Below, one piece after another: positions 1 to 11,876 of a DNA stretch of 64,000 nt; within the stretch, counting starts at the first letter, position 1, and every line of letters starts with the position of its first letter. The notes beneath the pieces were generated by a model. That model ran no database searches and was not told the origin of the DNA. It was given only the letters and a program-made list of their open reading frames with translations. The DNA comes from Micromussa lordhowensis. Taxonomy: Eukaryota; Cnidaria; Anthozoa; Scleractinia; Lobophylliidae. The position numbers were made by a program, and so were the translations under genes. The stretch spans positions 10,021,132 through 10,085,131 of the forward strand of contig OZ026607.1 in NCBI GenBank assembly GCA_964020085.1, given 5' to 3'.

Positions 1-1
1 T

Positions 2-308
2 ATGAGAATGCTTTGAAAAGTGCTTTTAGTGCTACGAATAGAAAATAATTTATGTTTGCATTGCGTTTTTTGATGTTTCTGCGTTCCTGAAGGCTGTTTA
101 GAGCCATTTCAGAGGTTTGCTTCCCCTAAAGAGAAACCAGGTGGTTTTTCTTTAGGGGAAGCAAACCGCCAGAAAGTAAAACTTGGCTCTAAACAGCCTA
201 TAGGAACTCAGAAACTTTAATAAAACGCAATGCAAACATAAGGTAAGCCACTTTTATTAAATTATTTTGTATTCGTAGCACTTAGAGCAATTTTTGAAGC
301 ATTCTCAC
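2..308. mobile_element. Hairpin MITE, about 305 bp
   Basis: The two halves are inverted copies: the left end TGAGAATGCTTTGAAAAGTG is mirrored by GAAGCATTCTCA at the right, and a tight inner palindrome at about 116-167 is built on TTTGCTTCCCCTAAAG. There is no coding capacity. It lies in what is probably an intron or 3' flank of the minus-strand F-box gene. It is a foldback, non-autonomous DNA element; the superfamily is not evident because no target duplication was identified. Confidence 0.75.
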
Positions 309-503
309 ACATTGTCTTATAAACGGCTAAAATTGTAAAGTAATCGGCAACAGCATTATGTCACATATTAATCATATTCAACGTCTGGGCCGCCTGTGCT
401 TATACGTTATTTAAAAAAGACCATTATCGCAAAAATAAAAGCACACACTCTGGACAGGTACCTCATTGTAATTTCTACCTTGTTACAGTGCTAGAACTTC
501 TGC

Positions 504-596
504 TGGCCCCGGTTGTTCTAAAGCTGGATAGTGCTGTCCACCAGACAAATCACTATCCAGCGGATAAGTGTTAACAAAACAAACCACGCTATCCAC

Positions 597-633
<37 letters not shown>

Positions 634-652
634 TGGTGAACAACCCGGGCCT
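504..652. mobile_element. Hairpin MITE of GGATAACGCTATCC family (copy 1)
   Basis: The sequence folds on itself through repeats of GGATAGTGATTTATCC and GGATAGCGTTATCC, with ends resembling GGTTGTTC / GAACAACC. A second copy with the same arms and the same GTGTTAACA-type centre is at 51984-52134, in PTPN23 intron 9. Non-coding. Confidence 0.75.
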
Positions 653-891
653 GGTGTAACAGTTTACAATTTATTAAGTTCCAATTCCCAAATCGCCACA
701 TTTGAGGGATGTGCCAAGGTACCAGCCACCCCCCCTGAAAGATCCTGTACCCCACTGAAGATTTTGTTGGAATTGCCATTGAGAAAAAGTAAGTTATTGA
801 CACTAGTTTAGGTTTTCTAAAAATGCTGTGAGTGTCTAAATCCATGGTATTTGTATGTGATGGGGACCGAGATAAGCCAGTAAATGTTTAC

Positions 892-3800
892 CTGTCGTAA
901 TCCACACACCAGCCAGTGTGTTGTTGTTAATTTCGTTGTCCTCTATGAGCCCCATGCCCTCCTCGTGCTGACGAAAAGAACAACGACAAACACAAATATG
1001 AGTCATACATGTATTAAATAATCGCAAGTGATTAAACACACTGATTGGCTGAAAATTGTGCTTAAAAAAACAAAAAACAGTTATGTTACAACAATGCAGT
1101 AATCATTTAGAAAAAAAAACTAGTTACTTCTTATCCAACCAACAAAATGTAGGTACACCAATGACTTGGAATAGCCATTCCTAGATCGCTGTTTTGCACG
1201 TCAGTCAAGTTAAAAAAAGAAGTCAAACTAGTCTAGGGAACATGCAATTCATCGTTACCACGTATATTCCACCATGAAGTCCGCTATGTATTCTGTTGCA
1301 TCGAACAATAGGATTACTTTTTGTCCTGATCTGAATTCCAGCAAGTGCATTGTCTAAAATAAAAAAATGAAATATAGAACTGTACACACATTTCACCTGA
1401 AAATCAATTTCAGTATCTGCTATTTACGCTGTAGATAGATAGATAGATAGAAACTTTATTTACGTGTCTGGAGGAAGCTAGCCGAGGGACAGGCCCTCTA
1501 CTAATAGGGGACACCTAAAATGCTAAAATTATAATACTATAATACTCAATGTTATAATGCTAAAACTAGATACAAAAATGCTAAAATTTTTCCAATGAAA
1601 AAATCAACTGTCACACAGAGGACATCTTTTGCATCAATCGTCAATAAGAGATGTTAGATCCTTGTTACGCATTCGGTTTCTAAACTCACTTAATGATTTT
1701 AATGAAAAGTACATCCACACCAAGATTGTGAATTTCAAGTGATTCTTACCCAAAGCAAACAGATGAATAGAATAAACCTAGTCATACTTACCGTGAATGT
1801 TATTCCCTTCAATCAATCCTTTTCCCTCGCCAAATACGTAAACTCCTACAACGAAAATCAACATAATGGTAACAATGGATAACTGAACATTGCATGAAAA
1901 TGATGGACCTATTATTAAAATAAAGTTTCTGTCTTGATGAAATAGGGTTTAGCCAATCTCCCCACGTGGCCTGTGGCTCGACTATACAATGGTTACTAAG
2001 CAAATCACCAGTATAGAAAGTATCCTTACCTCCTTGTTGTCCGTCGTATATCTCATTGTTTCTAAATGCAAGCAAAACTCATGGTGAAAACTTGACAGAA
2101 ATGCTCAAACAGTACTGAAAATAGCCTTACAGTCGACACAAAGAACCCACACACAACTGACTTCTGAAACTGTCACAAAAGTCGGACTGGATCAACTCGG
2201 ATCGCTGATTTGAATAAGAATAGCACCTATTGTTGTATGCCTCATTCTTGAAAAGGTGCTATTCTGATTCAAATTAGCAATCCAAGTTGATCCGGTTCGA
2301 CTTTTGTAAATGCCTAAAATAAAACTGTGCATTTTGCACCAGACATTAGAAAGCTCTGTTGTGTAAATCTTTGTAATTCGCCATACCAAAACCCTGCAAC
2401 GCTCTTAGATCTTGTAGCGACAAAATGACACCTACATGTACCACCAACATAAATTTCAGGGTATGGTATACTTGATGACGTTCCCTGCAACTCGTTAATA
2501 TTTCAGCAAAATTGCGAGGCAAGTCAGCAGGAACATCTTCAAGTGAACCATTCTCTTTATTACATAACGTACAACAAGAACTTGTTTATTTTCTCACTTT
2601 ATGGTAGGATTGCTCTGTGATGTTATCCAAACACCAGCATATGTATTGGAGTAAATCTGATTTTCTAGGAATTCACCTCTCGCCTGTGAAATACATGTAA
2701 AGTAAACCAATGCTGAGTTGCTGACCATTGCTTTTTTTAAGTGGCAAGACATCAGTTGGACATTGCAAAAAGGGTAACTATGCACTTACATCATCATGGC
2801 AATAAATGCCGCCTGTCATACCATGGTGTACCTTGCAGCCCACCACTGTTGGATTGGCATGAGAACGAATCTCAAAACCAGCAATGCGATTATTGTACAC
2901 GTCATTCCCCTCATAATAACCCTGAAAGAATACAAAACAAACAATTAATACTTACATGCAATACCTGTTCACAGCATAGAAAATGCAGTCAATCAAAATA
3001 CAGTAAAGCCGTTGTATACCATGCACTCACTGGCATTACACCCAGCCTTCCTATCGTGAATTGCGAATTTGTTGCATAGATTGTGTTGCCCACTGTATTT
3101 TCTATGGCGTGGTATAAAATGGTTATGCAATGCCTTCTCGTGCTATACCATGGAATATCCCAAAAGTCACTTGTATTTTCTTGGTATACTCATTTGTCTC
3201 AAGCCCTTGTACATGTATTTCAACCAAGAAACTATAAGTGACTCGTCTAAATTGGGTGCTAAGTTTGTAAAGCAATGGGTAAAATCTACAGCAGCTATTT
3301 TTCCCTATGGTGGATTGTCATGTTCTTTTAGTTAAGACATATTCACTCACCAGTCCATAATCAAAGATAAAGAAGCCAACATCTCTACCATGATGCACTT
3401 TATTTCTCCTCATGATAGGACTGGCATGATTCCGCACCCAGACACCCGCTAACTTGATGTTTGTTATCTCGCAGTCTTCATATGTTCCCTAGGAAAATTC
3501 CCACATAGCAATAGTTTACATGCGTTCCTCAAAAGGGCCTAATTTTTTTCTATAATAATGAAATAATGTATTCTAAAGACTTTGAGCCTTGGTCGTGTTC
3601 ACAGAAAACAAACTAGGTGAAGTAAATGTACTCTGCCTATTTTTTAAAGTTGCCTGGCTAATTAATATTAAGGAGCATTCTGTTCTACATGTAAGTTATA
3701 TATTTCTTACCTGAGATCCATCTGTAATAAAAACACCAACATTTTCTGAGTCAGAAATAAGACAGTTGGACAGAATAGGTCTTGCTCCCCTGCCATGTAC

Positions 3801-6800
3801 ATAGACTGTTGCACCAGCTACAGGAAAAAACGTTTTCCAATCCAATTCAGTTTAATTCTCCTTGCTGATTTTCATACACATAATTGTAATAATTATGATA
3901 GTTAAGACACTTTGGTGGTACATCAAGATACATTACATTATTAGTAATTACATCGCTAAGTCCTTGTGCGGAGGTGCAATGGCCTCGTGGTTAGTGTGCT
4001 CAACTCTGCATTGACTAGTCCATGCCCTGGCCAGGGAAAATGTGCTGTGTTCTTGAGCAAGATACTTTACTCTCACAGTGCCTCTCTCCACCCAGGTGTA
4101 TAAATGGGTACCAGCCAATTTAATGCTAGGGGTAACCCAGCGATGGACTAACATCCCATCCAGGGAGGAGTAGAGTTAGTTAGTTACTTAATGCTACAGA
4201 AACCGGGATAAGCTCTGGCCTAATGGGCCACTTGGCCCATATGCAGACTTTACCTAACTTTATGGCTACTCCTACATGTACATGTATACAGTATATGTGG
4301 TCAAGATAAACTGTGCATTTTGAGGGAAATTACCACTTGTGAAGTGGAGTGGATGCTGAACCATGTATACTTGCTTCAAGTTCTGTAGCTACATGCAGTG
4401 CACCTTCAAAATAAACCCTAATCGAAAAATCTTACCATTAGCTAGGCTGGTGAGCTTGCAGTTATAGATTGTAGGAGAGCAGTCATCCACAACTTCTATA
4501 CAGCCTGATCGAACCACCTGAGACTCACTGCCAGGACAGTTCTACAAACAAGACAAAATGTACATCAGTAGGAAGCAAAAACGACAATAATGCAGACAAC
4601 TGCAAACATGGATCCCTCCTGGAATTAATCTACCAATTAAGCTACATGTACAGGGTCGTGATACTAACATACATGTAATACATTATGTAGTAAAATCACA
4701 GTTAGTACAATCCCGACAAACTCTGATGTTGGTGTCCTCACTTTTATACTGTGTATGATTTAATTTTTTTTAAAACAAACAATGTACATGTAACAGTGCA
4801 GTACCTACCTTTAAAGTCAGATGTCCCAAGAAGGAGCCCACTGAGCCAGGATTGAAAGTAACAACTGTTGAAGAGTCATACTGAATGACAACTGCATCAG
4901 TTTCATTCTTAGCTGTCAATCAAAGCAAGACTTGTAAACAAGTTATTTCTTTATAACAAAAAATCAGTATTACATAAAAGCAAAGTTAACATAGAGAAAT
5001 GGTTATGAAGCCCAGCGAACATCAAAGAAGAAAACAAAGATGCCAAGATTTATGTTGGAAGGTCGACGACCATGCACAATCTTTTGTCTTCCGTTCACAC
5101 ATTCATGCATGAATTACGTAACCAAACTGATCCTATTGGTAAGTTCCTCAGTACAGAGTAAACAACTATAATTTGTGTTTTGTGCACGGTCAAAGCCAAA
5201 TTTGAAGTGAACAAAAACCTACAACAAATGAGTTTGTCAGTTTTCAAAAACCATTCCCCTCTATTGACTATGATAAATGGTTACCATACAATTAGTTTTC
5301 TCAAAATATACCTGCTCCAATAATTGCAACAGGTTTGCTGATTGACAGCTGCTCGTTATACACACCAGTGTGTACTACAATAACACCATCATCTTGTACA
5401 GCATCCAGAGCCTTGTTAATTGTCTCATGATACTATTCATAGAGAGAGTATAAACACAGAATGTGATAATGATACAGAAAACGTGACAGTGGTGGTGTAA
5501 ACAGTGAGTAGCTACATGTAAAATTTGCTCCCATATCATGAAAAGTCATCCTCAATAAACAAAGATAACTTAACCAAATGGGGACCCTTCCCACCTTAAT
5601 TTGATTTCTCCCAAAGAAAAAAGGAGACCTGATGGACCAAGCAGATGTTAATATTTATTATGTTTCATTCAGGTTTTTAAATTTGAATGTTTTTAAAGTC
5701 ACATCTTCCTATTCTAGATCTGCAATATAAGGTCAGTGGCAGATCCATAGGGAGAGAGTGGCCACTGATCATAATCTGGATCCACCAATGAAAGTGGCTA
5801 CTCTCCCTTAATTGACGATTACGTAATTTATATACAGTACACTGGATGAGATTGAGCATCACTAAAAGAATTATCGTTAGGTCAAGGTTTTTATAGTCTC
5901 CTGATATGCAATATATAACGAATTAAGATCTGCATGCAAAATAAAATAATAAATATAATAATAATTATTCTTAGATTCAACTTCTGTGATAAAGAATAAC
6001 ATCAAAGTTCTTGTTTGTCTTTTCCCAATCTTTTCACTAATTTTGATACATACACCCAGGTGTATAAATGGTTCCGGCAAACTTAATGCTGGGGTAACCC
6101 TGCAATGGACTAGCATCTCATTCCGGGGGAGTAGAAATATTCTTAGTCACTTTATGCTACAGAAACAGGGGTAAGCTCTGGCCCAATGGGCTACTTGGTT
6201 CCTATGCAGACTTTACCTACAGGGGATATATGCATGCACAGTGTATAACGTTAATGAGTAAAGGGAGTTCTAAATAATGTATAAGGTATTGATCTCAACT
6301 TACATTTATTTTTCTCCCTGTACTCTGGCCAGAATTTAACTTGTTCTGTTTTGCTATAGCAGGATGAACATGATGTGCATTATACAGTGTACTGAGACAT
6401 TTCTTCCAGCACAGGTCATTCTCTGGTTCTTGTTCAATGTAAACTCCTTCACATGTCTTTATTAAGGGCTTCTTCAAGTCAAATACTTGACTATAAAGTG
6501 ATCGCCTGTATATGTAATAGAACAAAGAATGCAAGCATTGACACCTTGAGAGAATACAGGCCACAGCCAATTGCAGCAGCAATAGCTCAATGTAAAATTA
6601 TTTACACGTTATTTAAGCATGGTACGCTCATCTGAGTAAACTTTTACACACATTTTGATTACATGTGAATTGCGTGTATTCTGTCTGATGAAGGACATGA
6701 TAAAACCTTATCTATCATTCATACACACAAAGTGCATGCAGAACAGTTCAGTTCTATAATAATTGCTTTAAAAAATTTGGTTAGAATGATGATATAAGCC

Positions 6801-7542
6801 AGGGATTTACTAGTGGTTCTTACATGATGTTGTTAGCATTCACAGCATGCACATGGTAATCTTATAACAGCCCTGAGGAGTTTGGGACCCAGGGAAGGAT
6901 CACTACATGTATCATATGCATTCTGGTAGTTGACACAATCTAATGCTTTCCAGACAGCTGACTTGTATTTTAAAAGAACTTTTTGTGGAACTCACCTATG
7001 TTTCAAGATTTTGAATAATTTTTGTTTTTTGGAAAATGCAGATAAAATAGTAATCAGGGATTTGGACTTTTTTTTTAGAAAAACTGTCCCTGGAAAGTCT
7101 ATTGTACCCTTAACACCACACAGGTTTTACTTCCCCCTTCTGAAGCCATATCTCTTGGAATAGCATGGCAGAGGGCAAACCATCCCCTTTGTTTCTTTGT
7201 GCATTGCACGCAACCAACCATATTTATCTATGACCATGAAATTATATGAGATGAAAATTAATCCATTCACTACAAACCATAAGCATCCATCCTGACAAAT
7301 TGAGTTGAGTCTAGCACATGTCTGTGACATTCTACAAAGATCTTTTTCTTGAAGGTAAGAACATATAAGAAGCAAAACTTCATCTGGGACAGCTTTGATG
7401 TAACAGTTGAAATTGCCTGTGAATTGAAATTGATATAGTATGAGGATCAGAGAAAAATATAGATACGTAGCTACAGTCTGTAGCATGTATTAATGATAAT
7501 TAGTATATACCACACAAGTGAATAGTACTTTTCGCGCACGCT

Positions 7543-7579
<37 letters not shown>

Positions 7580-8922
7580 CACCTCCAAGCAGCCGAAGAA
7601 AAACAAAGTGGCTTTTGTCGCTATATTTTAACTAATGAAGTTACTCTTTGGGCTGCTAGTTATTCAGCTTGTGTGGTATATACTAAAACAATTATTCATT
7701 TTTATTTGTCGGTGAAAGTGGTGGATATTTACCTCCACTTCGGTGAATAATTGTTAATTACAAATTAAAACCCCACTGTAAAGATTTATTTAGAAATGTT
7801 CTTTTATACTGTAAGTTTCAAAAAGGAACAACTATTTTTATGCTTGTTCTGTCCATGTCAAGACATTATTATTTTACAGTTTAACAGTAGCACAATCCTC
7901 TAAATTACATGCAAGTCCAGTCCAGCAAAACTATTTGTAAAAATTATTCTTTTTTGGTACTGCATAAATTAACTCCTAGCATACCAAAAAACCCGCCAGT
8001 TGATCTACTGCTGAAAATGCAAAACTTTGACCCAATACTATAAATAAATGATTCTAATTCTAGAAAGGATAGAATATGAAGGAATGGTAGCCACGTTAAT
8101 AATTCCAACCGTTTAATATTAGAGCCTTCCACCGCAGAAGTTTGAATACAATTCTTTCGAGACAATAATTATTGAATCAAGAGGCACGTGGAGACAGGCT
8201 CAACAAAAAGACTCTTAACAAAGACATCGCTAACAAAAAGAAACGGCTTATTTCAGAAACTCATCGATACAATTTTTTTCACACTTAGCAATACGATACG
8301 TACCTCCTTGACTGTACGAGTTTGTAAGGTTGCAAGATCGTTTACGACTAAGGCTTCTAGTTGTAGTGGCTTTCTTGTCTTGTTTTCTTGTCAAGCGCGA
8401 CAGTGCGGACTGTAATAGATCGAACGAAGAGTGCATTTTTAAAAATATTCTTCATTTTGTCAGCTTTAATTCCATGATGTGAAATAAAAGAGAATCTGGA
8501 ATACTCTGACGCCATCCGGTCCTTCAACTAGACAAAGGTGTAAAAGATGCTAAACCAAATGAAAACAAGAAAAAAATATTGAAATCGATCGACTCACGTC
8601 TAAACACATGTCAAATTTTCTCTCCATGTCCTTGATTTCTAATCCACAATCTTTTTCCTTCATCGATGAGTCTCCAGTGTTGCATTTTCTCCACGGCTTG
8701 TCTCTCTCTGCAAAACAAAACAAAAGAACAGGGGTTGAAGCTTAGTTAAAATCTGCCGTTACAAACGCTTGCTTGAAAGCAAACATTGCCGTTGCTGAAT
8801 GCCGGCCGATCTCGCGGTAGAAGTTCGCTCTTACTCAAGTTGCATCTTCGTGTATTTGAGGAACTCGTTTTAGCTTTTCGGTAATATTCTGTGCAAAGCT
8901 TTGAACTTCTCGAGGAAGACAT
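892..8922 (-). CDS. FBXO11-like: FBXO11-like F-box / beta-helix protein (5' 16 exons, partial)
   Basis: Probable substrate receptor of an SCF (SKP1-CUL1-F-box) ubiquitin ligase. Exons (minus strand, high to low): 8922-8835, 8707-8598, 8409-8304, 7416-7278, 6505-6304, 5432-5312, 4912-4809, 4541-4436, 3817-3711, 3488-3351, 2921-2790, 2683-2598, 2061-2030, 1845-1792, 1353-1259, 967-892; the joins keep one frame for 565 codons. Exon 4 encodes the F-box ([19 protein letters not shown]), after a basic, Ser-rich leader of about 100 residues. From exon 6 on come right-handed beta-helix (PbH1/CASH) repeats with NGxxGGVYV, LAGVWIT and IEDNEI turns, in the same order as human FBXO11. The C-terminal repeats and the UBR-type zinc finger expected for FBXO11 lie beyond the left edge. 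The start is uncertain: in-frame ATGs also exist upstream of 8922. FBXO10 is less likely, because its F-box is at the extreme N-terminus. Confidence 0.9.
1432..1600 (-). mobile_element. 3' end of a minus-strand non-LTR retroelement
   Basis: Read on the minus strand, a short AT-rich tail ends in AATAAAGTTTC followed by (TATC)n at about 1432-1450. This is the same arrangement as the CR1-like copy ending near 26507. Only the 3' terminal part is visible and there is no reading frame, so it is probably a 5'-truncated CR1-like LINE or a SINE using that tail. It lies in an intron of the F-box gene. Confidence 0.5.
2178..2308. mobile_element. Hairpin MITE, about 130 bp
   Basis: Nearly perfect inverted halves: AATAGCACCT at about 2219 pairs with AGGTGCTATT at about 2256, and GGATCAACT pairs with AGTTGATCC. 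Outer ends are AAAGTCGGAC / TTCGACTTTT. It lies in the intron between F-box gene exons 12 and 13. Confidence 0.75.
3962..4255 (+). mobile_element. tRNA-derived SINE (copy 1)
   Basis: The head has an A-box-like TGGCCTCGTGGTTAGTGTG and a degraded B-box; the body has the family's hallmark CTCTCTCCACCCAGGTGTAT, then GATGGACTAACATCCC and a CTACAGAAACC..GATAAGCTC tail. The best-preserved copy is at 34355-34665, with further copies at 6045-6230 and 60262-61605. It inserted in an F-box gene intron. Confidence 0.8.
6045..6232 (+). mobile_element. tRNA-derived SINE, 5'-truncated (copy 2)
   Basis: It matches the body and tail of the SINE at 34355-34665, from CACCCAGGTGTATAAATGG through CTACAGAAACAGGGGTAAG to TGCAGACTTTACCTA. 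The tRNA-like head is missing, as expected for 5' truncation. Confidence 0.75.
7501..7685. mobile_element. MITE with TAGTATATACCACACAAG ends
   Basis: The left end TAGTATATACCACACAAG is exactly mirrored by CTTGTGTGGTATATACTA at 7668-7685. An inner inverted pair built on AGTACTATTCAC also occurs. Non-coding, in the F-box gene intron before the F-box exon. Confidence 0.8.
7686..7757. mobile_element. Short hairpin with AACAATTATTCA ends
   Basis: AACAATTATTCA at the left is mirrored by TGAATAATTGTT at the right around a CACCTCCACTT centre. It directly abuts the preceding MITE. Its ends resemble those of the hairpins at 10856-10972, 53660-53815 and 55944-56100. Confidence 0.6.
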
Positions 8923-9531
8923 CACTTGAGGTTTTTCGTAAAGACACCCGAACACAGCTGTTTGCTTTGTCTTGAAAAACGGGATTGTTTTCATGTGGAG
9001 GAAATGACGAACCTTCTCTCTCATCTTCCTCAACCAATCATATCTCTGGAAAGACAAAGCCACGAATTTTGTCCAATCAGCTTGTGTTTTCTAGAGTCAA
9101 TGGAACGAAATTCAAATGCACAGACAGCCTGACTGATAAGACGAAGCGGTGAAAAATACCAAATTTGAGTATTCTCGATTGTTAATTTTGTTCTTAAAAT
9201 TACTTTTTTTACACCACCTCGATGATAGTCATACAGTCAAAATATAACCAAGCCAGCCGTTTCTTTGCTTTTAATTACTAGGGCCGTCGATAAAACCAGG
9301 AGCATGGAACACTCTGGAAACGTCCCTGAACATAAAAAAATTAATAATTATAAGAAAAATATGTAAAATTAAATGAATAAATAGACAAGAGAAGGAAAAA
9401 GAAACAAAAAAAGTAAACAAATGAAAAAATTGATATCGGCTCCGAATAAGCAAAGAAAAAAGAAAAAAAAAATGACTGCAATGAGAGAAGGCTCACATGT
9501 AATTAAAACAAGAAATTAGAAACTTATGCAT

Positions 9532-10113
9532 TCTCGTCCCCAGAGTCTACGATCCTTCTGGCCTGTGGTTGGGATCGAGAGCTCTGGCCCAATCTCGTTC
9601 CCAGAGCCCACGTGCCTTTTGGTCAGCACCAAGACACGGAGCTCTGGAATAATCAATTTCCAGAGACCAAGATTTTAGGACTTCCGGTTTCACAGCGCAT
9701 GCGTGGCTTGGTTTATTTCGAGTCCAGAGGTGAAGTCGATGTGAATGCGTTCCACAAAGGCATTCAATACGCACTGGAAAAACTAGGAAAGTCGAAATTT
9801 GGCTTTGAAAGAACGGCAGTTATCAAATTTTAAAAGCAAAAGACACGAGGGCTCTGGGAACGAGCTTGTTGATTATTCCAGAGCTCCGTGTCTTGGTGCT
9901 GACCAAAAGGCACGTGGGCTCTGGGAACGAGATTGGCTCTGGCCGGACCCGATTTTCTGAGCATGCGCAGAGTATTCGTTTCGCATTGTCAACCAATCAG
10001 ATTTGCTGGATTTGACGGGAAGTCCGTGATTCACGGACTTCCGGTGTTGGACCAAACCAGAGCTCTCGATCCCAACCACAGGCCAGAAGGTTCGTAGGCT
10101 CTGGGGACGAGAA
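9532..10113. mobile_element. Foldback transposon with 9-bp target duplication (MULE-like)
   Basis: The ends CATTCTCGTCCCCAGAG and CTCTGGGGACGAGAATG are inverted copies extending about 59 bp, followed by a second inverted block of about 65 bp (9593-9655 with 9868-9935). The right arm holds about 120 bp extra between its two blocks. The element is flanked by AAACTTATG on both sides (9 bp), a length typical of Mutator-like elements. The interior (about 9690-9835) has a short open stretch on the plus strand containing ALEKLGKSKFGFE, which resembles the N-terminal lead-in of RecQ-like helicases; that is a weak inference. No transposase is present. Confidence 0.75.
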
Positions 10114-10292
10114 TGAAACTTATGTAGATTGTTTACAGTCCCATATTTTTCGGTCTGATTGAAGAGTTCGAACTCCGCCTTCTTGGTGTTCTAACGAAAA
10201 CCTGGGAAGAGTACAGCAGGCCCATACCCAAAGGACAGACACTCTCCCCAGATTTTCCTCGCCATGAACAAAACAGCAACAACAACAATCCA

Positions 10293-10520
10293 CCGTAGGA
10301 AAAAAGATGGCGGCTGTACATTTTACCACAATACCTTGCGAACCTAACAAAAGCCAAATTTTTACAATATTTGTCTCTGTACTCCTCTGTACTAAGTACA
10401 TTGTGTATCGTAGGTCTGAAGATTTTATAACTTTTCTGTACCTTTTTATGAACGTTGTTAAAGTTTTCGTGCGCTAAGAACTGTGGGTAAATGTACCAGT
10501 CGCCATCTTTTTTCCTACGG
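10293..10520. repeat. 20-bp inverted repeat with AAGATGGCG ends
   Basis: CCGTAGGAAAAAAGATGGCG at 10293-10312 is exactly mirrored at 10501-10520. The arms contain AAGATGGCGGC, the known YY1 consensus core. It may be a small MITE or a diverging promoter segment; no target duplication is visible. The open frame across it on the minus strand shows no recognisable domain. Confidence 0.6.
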
Positions 10521-10630
10521 AGGATCGATGGATACTCCACAAATGATTTGAATATATAAAGTAATAACCGATCTGATTATACCTGTTTATGTGTCACGAA
10601 GTGTCTCACCATACTGAGTATCCATTCTAC

Positions 10631-10738
10631 TAGCCTGCGAACTTCGCTCTCGGCCCGAGTGGCGTTTCGCGAGAAGGACCTTCTTGCGAAACGCCACTCG
10701 GGCCGGGAGCGAAGAAGGACGGCTGTTTTCGCAGGCTA
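10631..10738. mobile_element. Perfect hairpin MITE with 11-bp direct repeats
   Basis: TAGCCTGCGAA at the left is mirrored by TTCGCAGGCTA at the right, and GGCGTTTCGC pairs with GCGAAACGCC at the centre. The direct repeat TATCCATTCTA flanks the unit at 10619-10629 and 10739-10749. The high GC and near-perfect arms suggest a relatively young insertion. Confidence 0.85.
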
Positions 10739-10855
10739 TATCCATTCTAGCAATAACCAAAACAATATGGTGGTAATCGACGTCTTCAGCCACGCGGAAA
10801 AATAAGGGACCGTCACCTGATTAAATGGGCTCGTGATGCTTGGGAATAGCTATTT

Positions 10856-10910
10856 AACAATTATTCCATGAGCGCGCGTTGGATATGGGATGATAGATAG
10901 CCAACGAGGT

Positions 10911-10972
<62 letters not shown>
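10856..10972. mobile_element. Hairpin MITE with AACAATTATTCCA ends
   Basis: AACAATTATTCCA and TGGAATAATTGTT are mirrored, as are GTTGGATATG / CATATCCAAC and TAGCCAAC / GTTGGCTA. It is non-coding and related in end sequence to other hairpins in this window. Confidence 0.8.
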
Positions 10973-10990
<18 letters not shown>

Positions 10991-11114
10991 AATATAGAAA
11001 ACTAGACTACAGTAAAAACAAAAAGGCCCAAAAAATCACGCATACGCTCCCCATTTTTGTAGATCATGGTATAATGGCTCATATACCATGATGGCTAAGC
11101 CAATGAAAACTCTC

Positions 11115-11148
<34 letters not shown>

Positions 11149-11159
11149 TAGGCATTACC

Positions 11160-11700
11160 CTCCCCCCACACACCCGTACATAACATAACATAACATAACT
11201 TTATTATTTATATAGCCCAAAATACATTGGTATATGATCTAATGCGCTTTACATTAAGATAATTATAATACTACAGTGAAATGGATAAAAATACTATAAC
11301 TTTTCTAAATAGTTAATAAGTGGATACTAGGTGAAAATATTATATCAATGCTAAAATATTATAGGTTATAAGCTAAAGGCTAATTTAAAACAATGAGTTT
11401 TTAACCGTGCCATAAAAGTTTTGAGACTACCCAAAGCTCTCAACTCGTCTGGAAGGGCGTTCCACAGGGTCGGCGCGGCTGCAAAGAGCGTCCTGTCTCC
11501 TGTTGTCTTCTTGGTCTTGTTGGGTTGATCGAGCAGTAAGTGTTTTGTATTTGATCGCAGGTTATAATTCGACTGTGTCTTAAGTCTAATTAATTTAATT
11601 GATGTATATATATGGGAGCACTACCATGTAGAGCTTTGAATGTGTATACAACCAATTTAAACATTATACGTTATTTAACTGGTAGCCAATGCAAGTCTTT
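11160..11700 (-). mobile_element. Non-LTR retroelement remnant with (TTATG)n tail
   Basis: On the minus strand the sequence ends in ATATAAATAATAAAGTTATG followed by repeats of TTATG (plus strand 11178-11200). The body includes CTGGAAGGGCGTTCCACAGG on the plus strand, in a stretch of a type I associate with widespread LINE/SINE 3' regions. No open frame remains. The family is not assigned. Confidence 0.5.
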
Positions 11701-11795
11701 CATAACACTGTCAAAGTAGTCTGCGGATCCACAGCTACTTTGACAATGTGATGACGAAATTTATGATCAATAACAGTACAGACGCATGAAAAACT
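11700..11795. mobile_element. Half of a hairpin MITE (family shared with 30532-30710)
   Basis: CAAAGTAGTCTGCGGATCC through GATGACGAAATTTATGATC to GACAGACGCATGAAAAACT repeats the right arm of the full hairpin at 30532-30710. The left arm is mostly missing. It abuts the 3' end of the Penelope-like remnant. Confidence 0.7.
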
Positions 11796-11845
11796 AAATA
11801 TTGTTTTTTTGCGCTGAAATACGTAAAAATCGTAAAAAAAACATA

Positions 11846-11876
<31 letters not shown>

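Noticed and set aside
7944..8165. Additional exon of the F-box gene
   Set aside because: The frame has no good splice sites and the phase from exon 3 (ends 8304) to exon 4 (starts 7416) is already exact.
9612..9833. Independent small gene inside the foldback element
   Set aside because: Bounded by transposon arms, no start context, ends abruptly; at best a captured helicase scrap.
10133..10540. 135-codon minus-strand frame in the intergenic region
   Set aside because: It spans an inverted repeat with AAGATGGCG arms and has no domain; probably not a gene.
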